A stretch of DNA of 6,357 nt from Candidatus Pacearchaeota archaeon. Lineage in GTDB: Archaea; Nanobdellota; Nanobdellia; Pacearchaeales; GW2011-AR1. A program made the position numbers and the translations under genes. Shown one piece after another: positions 1 to 6,357 of this stretch; position 1 is the first letter of the stretch; each line of letters starts with the position of its first letter. Location: the NCBI GenBank assembly GCA_014728565.1, contig WJLK01000013.1, positions 1 to 6,357 on the forward strand, written 5' to 3'. The notes beneath the pieces were generated by a model. That model ran no database searches. It saw nothing but the letters and a program-made list of their open reading frames with translations, and was not told the DNA's origin.

Positions 1-917
1 ATCTAGAAGCTTTTAAACATGCAAAAGGCAAATACATTTTCATGGCAGATTCTGATTGCAGTTATGATTTTTCTTATATTCCTATTTTCCTAAGATGTTT
101 AAAACAAGGTTATGACTTTGTTCTTGGAAATCGTTTCTCTGGAAAAATAGAACCAAGAAGCATGTCCTGGAGTCACAGATATATAGGTAACCCTCTTCTC
201 TCGTTTACCTTAAGACTTTTTTTTCATACTAAAATTAAGGATTCTCACACTGGCATGAGAGCTATTTCAAAAAAATCACTAGAAAAATTAAATCTCCAGA
301 CAAGAGGAATGGAATTTGCAAGTGAGATGATAATAAAAGCTATTAAAAACAAATTAAGAATTAAAGAAATATCTATCTCCTATCATAAAAGACTAGGTAA
401 GTCAAAACTCAGGAGCTTTAGTGATGCCTGGAGACATTTCAGATTCATGCTGTTGTACAGTCCTATTTTCTTATTTTTCATACCAGGATCTGTCCTGTTT
501 ATTTTAGGATTAGATTCTTTAATCTGGTTTTACTTTGGAAATCCTGAGATATTTGGAATTACTCTTTATTTTCATCCAATGTTTCTCTCATCATTGTTAC
601 TTATAATAGGTTATCAGTTAATGTTTTTTGCTGTTTTTGCAAAAACCTATGCAATAACACACCTTAAAGAGAAAAATATATTATTTGAAAGGCTATATAA
701 ATATATTACAATTGAAAAAGCCAGTATTCTGGGAATTATAACAGGAATTCTAGGAATAACTATTTTTCTCTGGATTTTTTTAAAATGGATTAGCACTGGA
801 TTCGGAAGTTTAAATGAAGTAAAAAATGCTATTTTAGCACTAACTCTAACAATAATTGGAATTCAGACTATTTTCTCAGCTTTTATGTTAAGTATTTTAG
901 GAATAAAAGAAAAATGA
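1..917 (+). CDS. GT2 glycosyltransferase, polyprenyl/dolichyl-phosphate hexose synthase-like, with C-terminal membrane domain (5' partial)
   Basis: The reading frame is open to the left edge (first full codon at base 3), so the gene starts upstream. The ATG at 42 is an internal methionine inside the catalytic core: it begins the MADSDCSYDF stretch, which carries the DxD metal and nucleotide-sugar site of GT2 enzymes. Numbering from that Met, the family blocks follow in order: GNRFSG (29-34), RYIGNPLLS (46-54), DSHTGMRA (67-74), GMEFASEMIIKA (89-100) and the SKLRSF...WRHFRFML region (121-137). Four hydrophobic segments follow, at about 136-165, 180-203, 228-250 and 262-287. Family knowledge: such proteins transfer a hexose from a nucleotide sugar to dolichyl or undecaprenyl phosphate on the cytoplasmic face. 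This could prime the glycan or supply a lipid-phosphate sugar for use outside the membrane. AglJ-type archaeal enzymes and GtrB-type bacterial enzymes share this fold, and the sugar and lipid cannot be told. The stop overlaps the next start (ATGA). Confidence 0.88.
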   Translation, partial: LEAFKHAKGKYIFMADSDCSYDFSYIPIFLRCLKQGYDFVLGNRFSGKIEPRSMSWSHRYIGNPLLSFTLRLFFHTKIKDSHTGMRAISKKSLEKLNLQTRGMEFASEMIIKAIKNKLRIKEISISYHKRLGKSKLRSFSDAWRHFRFMLLYSPIFLFFIPGSVLFILGLDSLIWFYFGNPEIFGITLYFHPMFLSSLLLIIGYQLMFFAVFAKTYAITHLKEKNILFERLYKYITIEKASILGIITGILGITIFLWIFLKWISTGFGSLNEVKNAILALTLTIIGIQTIFSAFMLSILGIKEK

Positions 918-1696
918 AAAAAAGATATAAATGGCTGCTAATACAGGGATGTCCTAGAAGTGGAACAACAGCACTTACTAATATGTTGAATTCTCATAAA
1001 AATATGGCTCTTAGTTATGAACTAGATCTGTCTAAGACTAATAAAGGAGATATTGCAAAAATGTATAAATCATTTTTTATAGGCCATAAAAATATAAACA
1101 GCATTATTTTTTTTGGTGACAAGCTTCCAGGATATTGTTTTGAAAATATTTCTAAATTAAAAAAAAGATTAGGTATTGTTAAAATAATACATATTTCTAG
1201 AAATCCCACTTTCACAATTTCTTCAATGATATCAAGATCAAAGAATGCTAAACTGGATCTAGATAACTCATGGAATCCTGATTTAAATATTTACGACTCC
1301 TGTAATCACTGGATATATTCCTGGAATCATATAAATAAAATAAAAAAACACTCAGATGTATTACATCTGAAATATGAAGATTTAATAGAAAATCCAGAAA
1401 TAGAAGGCAAAAAAATAGCAGAGTTTTTAGATATCTCTGATCAATTTGATACAAGCATCATTAAAAATAAAAAACAACAAATCAATCTGGAACCCTCAGA
1501 AACAAAAATTTTAAATAATCATTTAAAAGAAATAATAAAAAAATGGCATCTTCCTTTGGAATATTTAATGAACAGATTTCAAAAAATTAAACCAATTGGT
1601 TTTTTCAAAATAAGAAAATTAATTCTTGATCACAAACTAAACTTTTCAAAAATAAAAGCTAAAAAACAAAAAAATGAAAATTGCAATTTTTCATAA
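914..1696 (+). CDS. PAPS-dependent sulfotransferase (Sulfotransfer_1/3-like), cytosolic
   Basis: The 260-residue protein has both PAPS-binding signatures of sulfotransferases. The 5'-phosphosulfate loop is at residues 12-20 (GCPRSGTTA) and follows a hydrophobic first strand. The 3'-phosphate site is IHISRNPTFTISSM (92-105), with R96 and S104 in the usual R-x7-S spacing. A KYEDL block at 153-157, followed by a helix ending in IAEFLDI, is typical of the C-terminal half of the family. The length is normal, and there is no signal peptide or membrane helix, so it should act in the cytosol, presumably sulfating a sugar hydroxyl of a lipid-linked glycan. The acceptor is inferred only from the neighbouring glycosyltransferases. 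The start ATG overlaps the previous stop by 4 bases and has only a weak AGGA (899-902) upstream, which suggests translational coupling. The lysine-rich tail overlaps the next gene by 23 bases. It is not a Walker-A ATPase, because the loop is PRSGTT rather than GxxxxGK[ST]. Confidence 0.87.
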   Translation: MKKRYKWLLIQGCPRSGTTALTNMLNSHKNMALSYELDLSKTNKGDIAKMYKSFFIGHKNINSIIFFGDKLPGYCFENISKLKKRLGIVKIIHISRNPTFTISSMISRSKNAKLDLDNSWNPDLNIYDSCNHWIYSWNHINKIKKHSDVLHLKYEDLIENPEIEGKKIAEFLDISDQFDTSIIKNKKQQINLEPSETKILNNHLKEIIKKWHLPLEYLMNRFQKIKPIGFFKIRKLILDHKLNFSKIKAKKQKNENCNFS

Positions 1697-2780
1697 TTTT
1701 CTGGACAACATTGGTGGTGCAGAACTTGTAGATTTGATAATGGCTCGTGAACTAAATGCAGATATCTATACAACAAATATAGACAGAGAAAAAATCAGGA
1801 AAATGGGTTTTTCAACAGAAAATATTCACTCTATTGGAAAAGTCCCTATTAATGCTCCTTTTAGACATGAAATTGCTTACTGGAAATTTAGAAATCTTAA
1901 TCTTAAAAACAAATATGATTTTTTTATAATAGCAGGAGACTGGGCTATGTCTGCTGCTGTTCATAACAAACCACATTTCTGGTATGTTTTCTCTCCAACC
2001 AGGGAATTATGGGATTTATACAAATATACCAGGGAAAAAATAGAATTCTGGCAAAAACCAATTTTTGATATCTGGGTTTTTTTAAGAAGAATAATCAACA
2101 AACATGACTCAAAAAAAGTAGAAAAAATAATTGCAATATCTAAAAATGTAAATAAACGTGTTAAAAAATACCTCAACAAAGAATCTATAATAATTCATCC
2201 TCCTGTTGAAACCTCTAAATACAAATCTAAAAAATCAGAAAATTACTGGCTTTCTGTAAACAGATTAATTGACCACAAAAGAATTGATCTGCAATTAAAA
2301 GCATTTTCAAAACTTCCTGATGAAAAACTGATTATAGTAGGATGTTATGAAAAATCAGGACATTTTAAGAAATATGCAGATTATATACATAAACTTAAAC
2401 CAAAAAATGTTGAAATTAAAAGTTGGGTTTCTAATAAAAAGCTAGTTGAATTATATTCTAAATGCAAAGGACTTATTACCACATCCTATAATGAAGATTT
2501 TGGTTTAACACCTATTGAAGCAATGGCTTCTGGAAAACCTGTTATTGCTCCAGATGAAGGAGGTTATAAGGAAACAATTAACAAACAAACAGGAATTCTA
2601 ATTAATAATATAAATCCAAATAAAATAATAAAAGCTATAAAAAAGATTAATAAAATTCTGAAAAAAAATCCAGATAAGTTTAAAAAAGCATGTCTAAAAC
2701 AAGCAGAAAAATTTGATACAAGAATATTTATTAAAAAAATTAAAAAACAAATAAAGGAGATAAAAAATGCAGAAACTTAA
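1674..2780 (+). CDS. GT4-type (GT-B fold) glycosyltransferase
   Basis: The 368-residue protein has the normal length for a retaining GT-B glycosyltransferase. The N-terminal domain opens with MKIAIFHNFLDNIGGAE, where the glycine pair (14-15) forms the usual nucleotide-sugar loop. A conserved-type segment, HFWYVFSPTRELWDLY, follows mid-domain. The C-terminal donor-binding domain starts near the VNRLIDHKRIDLQLKAF block, with R197 and K202 at the positions that contact the nucleotide diphosphate. It contains EDFGLTPIEAMASGKPVIA with E274 and E282 as the E-x7-E pair. No membrane segment is seen, so it should be soluble or peripheral on the cytoplasmic face and add one sugar to the growing glycan; donor and linkage cannot be read from sequence. 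The start is chosen because the first strand begins directly at this Met. There is no recognisable ribosome binding site, and the start lies inside the preceding gene, so coupling is likely. It resembles the GT4 protein at 3981-5000 in architecture. Confidence 0.88.
   Translation: MKIAIFHNFLDNIGGAELVDLIMARELNADIYTTNIDREKIRKMGFSTENIHSIGKVPINAPFRHEIAYWKFRNLNLKNKYDFFIIAGDWAMSAAVHNKPHFWYVFSPTRELWDLYKYTREKIEFWQKPIFDIWVFLRRIINKHDSKKVEKIIAISKNVNKRVKKYLNKESIIIHPPVETSKYKSKKSENYWLSVNRLIDHKRIDLQLKAFSKLPDEKLIIVGCYEKSGHFKKYADYIHKLKPKNVEIKSWVSNKKLVELYSKCKGLITTSYNEDFGLTPIEAMASGKPVIAPDEGGYKETINKQTGILINNINPNKIIKAIKKINKILKKNPDKFKKACLKQAEKFDTRIFIKKIKKQIKEIKNAET
2753..2759 (+). promoter_or_regulatory. Strong Shine-Dalgarno site for the gene at 2767
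   Basis: AAAGGAG lies 7 bases before the ATG at 2767, inside the 3' end of the preceding glycosyltransferase gene. It is the clearest ribosome binding site in the window and fixes the start of the downstream gene. Confidence 0.75.
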
Positions 2781-3984
2781 TTACTTCACACCATTACCTC
2801 CTTTAAAATCCGGAATTAGTGACTACAGTTTAGAATTATTAAAAGAGCTCTCAAAATACTTTGAAATAACTGTTTACACAGACAGAGGATATGAACCAGA
2901 AAAAAATAATTTTTATCAGATAAAGGATTATAAAGATTTTAACAACAAGAATCCTGTAATCTACAATATTGGGAATCACTGTTTTCATGCATATATTTAC
3001 AAAACTTTATTAAAAAAACCGGGAATAGTAATTCTTCATGACTCTAATCTCTCTCATTTAAACTACAGCATGATGCAAGAATTTTGGTCAAGAAAAAGAT
3101 TCTTAAGAGAAGTTTATAAAATACATGGACTAAAAGCTGTTTTAAATTATTTAAGGCTTTTCAATTATTTCAGAAAATTAAAAAACATACAAAAAAATCA
3201 GATAAAATTCAAAAAATTCATGGAATTTAAAGAAAGATTACATTTTTCTTATCCAATGAACAAAAATATAATTAAAAATTCAAAGGCCATCATCACACAC
3301 AGTGAATATGTCGCTAATATTGCCAAGAATATAAAAAAGCACATACCTATAAAAATAATAAAACACGGTTCCTTTATTCTAAAACCTAAAATTTCAAAAT
3401 CTTATATAAGAGAAAAAAATAAATTAAATGAAAACAAATTCATTATCTGTAGTTTTGGAAAAATACAAAAGCATAAAAGAATCTCACAATGCCTGATAGC
3501 ATTTAAAAAATTTTCTGAAAAAAATAAAAATTCAAAATATCTTATAATAGGAGAGGGGGAGGAGACAATCAATATTAAAAGATTAATAAATAACCTTAAT
3601 ATAAAAGACAAAGTTATAATAACAGGTTATCTTCCATTCAGTAAGGCAATTGAGTATATATACGCCAGTGATGTCGGTATTAATTTGAGGTATCCAAGCA
3701 CAGGTGCGACTTCAGGTTCTATTATAAAAAGTCTGAGTATAGGAACTCCCTGTATTATTTCTGACATTCCCGAAAACAGACATTTTCCAGATTCCTGTGT
3801 CTTTAAAATTAAAAAAAACAAAAATGAAATTGAAAATATAATAAAAGTTTTAGAGTATCTTTATAATGAACCTAAAACAAATAAAAAAATATCTTCTAAT
3901 GCAATAAACTATATAAATAAACATCATTTATGGGAAAATAAAGCTAAAGAGATTGCTAATTTTATAAATGAGGTATATAAATGA
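2767..3984 (+). CDS. Divergent GT4-type glycosyltransferase lacking the E-x7-E acidic pair
   Basis: The 405-residue protein has GT-B layout. Its N-terminus carries the PLPPLKSGISDYS block (9-21) found in a GT4 subgroup whose members begin 'PLPPxxSGIADYS'. The companion blocks YNIGNHCFHAYIY (66-78) and ILHD (89-92) follow. The donor-binding half starts near FGKIQKHKRI (230-239), with K235/K237/R238 as candidate phosphate contacts, and has IIGEGEE and VIITGYLPF. The usual E-x7-E position reads STGATSGSIIKSLSIGTP, with A314 and S322 in place of the acids. In this subgroup, as I recall it, the first acid is often retained (GETSG), so its loss may be real divergence. No membrane segment is visible. 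It should add a sugar to the same glycan, although reduced or altered activity is possible. It overlaps the previous gene by 14 bases and the next by 4 (ATGA). Its own good ribosome site suggests strong independent initiation. Confidence 0.85.
   Translation: MQKLNYFTPLPPLKSGISDYSLELLKELSKYFEITVYTDRGYEPEKNNFYQIKDYKDFNNKNPVIYNIGNHCFHAYIYKTLLKKPGIVILHDSNLSHLNYSMMQEFWSRKRFLREVYKIHGLKAVLNYLRLFNYFRKLKNIQKNQIKFKKFMEFKERLHFSYPMNKNIIKNSKAIITHSEYVANIAKNIKKHIPIKIIKHGSFILKPKISKSYIREKNKLNENKFIICSFGKIQKHKRISQCLIAFKKFSEKNKNSKYLIIGEGEETINIKRLINNLNIKDKVIITGYLPFSKAIEYIYASDVGINLRYPSTGATSGSIIKSLSIGTPCIISDIPENRHFPDSCVFKIKKNKNEIENIIKVLEYLYNEPKTNKKISSNAINYINKHHLWENKAKEIANFINEVYK
3970..3974 (+). promoter_or_regulatory. 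Shine-Dalgarno site for the gene at 3981
   Basis: GAGGT lies 6 bases before the ATG at 3981, within the last codons of the preceding gene. It matches the 16S 3'-end complement used in both bacteria and archaea and supports the ATGA overlap start. Confidence 0.6.
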
Positions 3985-5000
3985 GGATAGCTGTTGTTAA
4001 TCCCTCAGATGAATTTGAGATGGGAGTTAAAGGAGGTAACCAAATAATTGCAGAGGCACTTGCAGAAAACATTAAAAAACATACCAATCATGAAGTTACC
4101 ACCATCTTTACTCCTCTTAAAGTTTCCTCAAATCTTTCACTTTTAAAGTCTTATTTTCTTCACAGAATGATTGATCTTTCAGGTTTTGACATGGTTATAA
4201 GCTTAAAATTTCCAAGTTTTTCTGTAAAACATAAAAACCATATCTGTTATTTTGCTCATTTTTTCAGGCAATTTTATGATTTATGGCCAGAATTTTCAAA
4301 AAATGCAAATATTCTAACAAAGCTTACTAGAATAACTATAAAATCAATAGACAAAAAAGCTTTTAAAAAAATTAAGAAAGTTTATTCATATTCAGAATTC
4401 ATAAAGTCAAGATTAAAAGAAAGTGGAATAGATTCTGAATTAATTTACTGTCCTCCTGTTATAGAGGATTACAAAACAGGAAATTACGAGTATATCCTCT
4501 CTACAAGTATTCTAAATAATGACAGAAAAAGAATCAGCTTATTAATAAAAGCTATGGATCATATTAAAGAGGATATAAATCTAATTATTGTAGGTGATGG
4601 CCCTCATAAGGATATGCTCCAGAATCTTGCAAAAAACAATCCAAGAATAATTTTCCTAGGATATCAGAGTCCTAAAAAACTAGTGAATTTATATTCAAAT
4701 GCCCTATGCACCTGTCTTGTTAGTTATAGAGAAGATTACGGGCTTGTAACAATTGAGAGCATGAAAAGTAAAAAACCAGTGATTACATGTGTTGATTCAG
4801 GAGGACCTCTGGAATTTGTAGAACATGGTAAAACAGGTTTAATTTCAAATCCCAATCCAAAAGAAATTGCTGAAAATATTGAATTTTTAATTGAAAACAG
4901 GGATGTAGCAAAGAACATGGGTGAAAAAGCATATGAAAAAGTAAAAAATATTACCTGGAAAAATCTCATTAATAAAATGATTGTAAAAAATGGATTCTGA
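3981..5000 (+). CDS. GT4-type (GT-B fold) glycosyltransferase
   Basis: The 339-residue protein has GT-B architecture. Its first strand is MRIAVVNPS, and a KGGNQ loop (17-21) matches the glycine-rich loop of GT4 enzymes. A HICYFAHFFRQFYDLWPEF stretch resembles the HFWYVFSPTRELWDLY stretch of the glycosyltransferase encoded at 1674-2780, so the two are probably members of one subfamily. The donor domain contains ILNNDRKRISLLIKAM, LIIVGDGP and an intact E-x7-E motif in EDYGLVTIESM (E251 and E259). It ends with the usual GPLEFVEHGKTGLIS segment and a helical tail. It is slightly short for the family but complete. There is no signal peptide or membrane helix, so it is cytosolic or peripheral and is expected to extend the lipid-linked glycan; its donor sugar is unknown. 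Its start sits in an ATGA overlap behind a GAGGT site. It runs 11 bases into the following sulfotransferase-methyltransferase gene. Confidence 0.88.
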   Translation: MRIAVVNPSDEFEMGVKGGNQIIAEALAENIKKHTNHEVTTIFTPLKVSSNLSLLKSYFLHRMIDLSGFDMVISLKFPSFSVKHKNHICYFAHFFRQFYDLWPEFSKNANILTKLTRITIKSIDKKAFKKIKKVYSYSEFIKSRLKESGIDSELIYCPPVIEDYKTGNYEYILSTSILNNDRKRISLLIKAMDHIKEDINLIIVGDGPHKDMLQNLAKNNPRIIFLGYQSPKKLVNLYSNALCTCLVSYREDYGLVTIESMKSKKPVITCVDSGGPLEFVEHGKTGLISNPNPKEIAENIEFLIENRDVAKNMGEKAYEKVKNITWKNLINKMIVKNGF

Positions 5001-6357
5001 AAAAAATAAAATACTTAATAGAAATATAGCTTTTATACATATTCCCAGAACTGCTGGTTCCTATCTAAGCCTTTATATCGAAAGATTGCTCAAAAAGAAA
5101 AATTACCATATTCTCAATTCCTGGCCTAGCTTAAAAAGAGATTGGAATGATGAGGAACTTTTGTTTTTCTTAAAAGGCTATAAATCACCCTTATATGTGC
5201 ATAACCATTACGAGAACTGGAAATCAAAGATTTTCTATGAATACAAAAAAAAAGGCTGGTTTATTTTTTCTTTTATAAGACATCCTGGAGACAGGCTATG
5301 TTCTGCATATTTTATGTGGGATCTTAAATCCAGATGGAAGATTCCTCTAAATGATTTTATTAAAAAAAATTTTGAATCTGATTGGTTGAATAAAAATAAA
5401 AAAAATGGCATTCCCTCTTTCTGGAGAGATATGGATTTCATAGCAGAATTTTCTCATAAAAGCTTTGCTTATTTTTTAAAAAATTACTTTGATCATGACT
5501 ATATTCCTACAACACCTGTATTAGCTAGTTCTAACATGGGATATGATTACTACTGTAAAAAAGGAGAAATCTCTAAAGAGGTACAGAAACTTATTGAAGA
5601 GTCTGAAGAATACAGAACTTATCTAAAAATCAGAGAAAATTTTAAAAATATTTCAAATAAAAAACAGATAAAAAGTCTTTCTATTAAAAATAATGAAGAT
5701 AAAATAAATGAGAATACAAAACATAAAAAAATAATACCAAAAGAGGATTTTGTTGATTTTATTCTTAATAATTACTCGGTAATAACAGATATGATGACTA
5801 AATCTGAAATAAAAACAGTTTTAAATAACTTAAAAATAGTCCTTGACAGGAATATTCCTGGAGAGGTTGTGGAAATGGGATGTAATGAAGGAACAACATC
5901 TCTTTTTATAAGAAGATTACTGGATTATTACAACAGTGATAAGGAATTATATGTATATGACTCTTTTCAGGGATTGCCTAAAAAAGAAATTAATGACTAC
6001 AATGAAGAGGAATTCAATAAACAATTCATAACAGGAGGTTTGTCTGTTCCAAAAGAATTATTAATTAAAAATTTCAGAGATGCTAAATTAAGACCACCAA
6101 TTATACATAAAGGGTGGTTTGAAGAAATTCCAGATCTGAAAATACCTAAAGAAATAGCTTTTGCATTTTTTGATGGTGATTTCTATAGTTCTATAATAGA
6201 CAGTTTCAATAAGATTTACCCCAGACTTGTACCAGAATCAAGAATTGTAATTGACGATTATAAACATGGGGCTATTCCAGGAGTTAAAAAAGCATGTGAT
6301 CATTTTTTACAAAATAAACCTGAAAAAAACAGAATTATAGCTGAAGGTAATCTGGGA
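4990..6357 (+). CDS. Sulfotransferase / TylF-type sugar O-methyltransferase fusion (3' partial)
   Basis: The frame is open from 4990 to the right edge (456 codons) with no internal stop. An in-frame TAA at 4984 makes ATG 4990 the only reasonable start; no clear ribosome site precedes it. Residues 13-200 look like a sulfotransferase of the Sulfotransfer_2 type. The 5'-phosphosulfate loop is FIHIPRTAGSYL (15-26), and the 3'-phosphate site is FIRHPGDRLCSAYFMW (95-110) with R97 and S105 in R-x7-S spacing. The usual lysine of HIPKTAG is R20. A Lys/Asn-rich linker spans about 216-252. Residues 255-456 match the TylF/MycF O-methyltransferase pattern: VVEMGCNEGTT (293-303) is the SAM loop, followed by YDSFQGLP (323-330), GWF (375-377), FFDGDFYSS (393-401) and IDDYKHGAIPGVKKACDHF (421-439). 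D395, D422 and D423 fit the family's metal ligands. Both domains appear soluble. Inferred role: sulfation and O-methylation of the same sugar or glycan end. The last few tens of residues are missing. Confidence 0.85.
   Translation, partial: MDSEKNKILNRNIAFIHIPRTAGSYLSLYIERLLKKKNYHILNSWPSLKRDWNDEELLFFLKGYKSPLYVHNHYENWKSKIFYEYKKKGWFIFSFIRHPGDRLCSAYFMWDLKSRWKIPLNDFIKKNFESDWLNKNKKNGIPSFWRDMDFIAEFSHKSFAYFLKNYFDHDYIPTTPVLASSNMGYDYYCKKGEISKEVQKLIEESEEYRTYLKIRENFKNISNKKQIKSLSIKNNEDKINENTKHKKIIPKEDFVDFILNNYSVITDMMTKSEIKTVLNNLKIVLDRNIPGEVVEMGCNEGTTSLFIRRLLDYYNSDKELYVYDSFQGLPKKEINDYNEEEFNKQFITGGLSVPKELLIKNFRDAKLRPPIIHKGWFEEIPDLKIPKEIAFAFFDGDFYSSIIDSFNKIYPRLVPESRIVIDDYKHGAIPGVKKACDHFLQNKPEKNRIIAEGNLG

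Noticed and set aside
42..44. ATG at 42 as the true start of the first gene.
   Set aside because: The frame is open upstream to the window edge (LEAFKHAKGKYIF in frame from base 3) and matches the sequence normally found just before the DxD motif. A start here would delete half of the catalytic core.
950..972. The GCPRSGTT loop as a Walker-A ATPase or kinase motif.
   Set aside because: The PRSGTT form, together with the downstream R-x7-S block and KYEDL, is the sulfotransferase pattern and lacks the GK[ST] ending.
1015..1454. Two minus-strand reading frames (1015-1215 and 1248-1454) within the sulfotransferase gene.
   Set aside because: They are short and hydrophobic by chance from antisense AT-rich codons, have no recognisable motif, and lie wholly inside a gene with clear family signatures.
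5243..5251. Run of A's (aaa aaa aaa before ggc) in the fusion gene, and similar A8/T8 runs near 220, 1105, 2660 and 5365, as phase-variation switches.
   Set aside because: Such runs are expected in AT-rich, lysine-rich genes; all reading frames are intact through them, and nothing in the window shows an alternative phase. They are likelier to be spots for sequencing error.
4736..5441. Minus-strand reading frames at 4736-4969 and 5235-5441.
   Set aside because: Both are antisense to well-supported coding domains and show no ribosome site or family motif.
1..6357. CRISPR arrays, insertion sequences, tRNAs, inverted-repeat terminators, or TGA recoding.
   Set aside because: No direct-repeat array, transposase, cloverleaf or GC-rich hairpin with a T-tract was seen, and there is no non-coding gap to hold one. 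TGA terminates three genes in positions consistent with normal stops.

Overview
This is one tightly packed, all-plus-strand stretch of a polysaccharide or glycoprotein-glycan biosynthesis locus. It holds six genes with no intergenic space; every neighbouring pair overlaps by 4 to 23 bases. The first gene is cut by the left edge and the last by the right edge, so the operon continues on both sides. No tRNA, rRNA, mobile element, CRISPR array or terminator is visible, and the promoter must lie upstream of the window.

Layout: (1) the C-terminal part of a GT2 polyprenyl/dolichyl-phosphate hexose synthase-like glycosyltransferase with four predicted membrane segments (1-917); (2) a cytosolic P-loop sulfotransferase (914-1696); (3) a GT4-type glycosyltransferase with an intact E-x7-E motif (1674-2780); (4) a divergent GT4-type glycosyltransferase of the 'PLPPLxSGIxDY' type that lacks the acidic pair (2767-3984); (5) a second canonical GT4-type glycosyltransferase (3981-5000); (6) a long open frame running off the window (4990-6357, 456 codons visible) that joins an N-terminal sulfotransferase domain to a C-terminal TylF/MycF-like sugar O-methyltransferase domain.

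Inferred joint role: a glycan is built on a lipid carrier at the cytoplasmic face of the membrane by the glycosyltransferases. It is decorated by two different PAPS-dependent sulfotransferases and by O-methylation, then exported as a surface polysaccharide or transferred to protein such as an S-layer. None of the sulfotransferase or methyltransferase domains has a signal peptide or membrane segment, so decoration most likely precedes export. The sulfotransferase-methyltransferase fusion is the most notable item.

Organism: the DNA is strongly AT-rich (about 30% G+C by eye, not counted). It uses AGA for nearly all arginines, many ATA isoleucines and GGA glycines, and its proteins are rich in Lys, Ile and Asn. 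TGA ends three of the five complete reading-frame ends, so a TGA-recoding code is unlikely. Shine-Dalgarno sites of the GGAG/GAGGT type precede two genes. This fits an AT-rich archaeon (methanogen- or DPANN-like) or an AT-rich anaerobic bacterium; the window alone does not decide between them.
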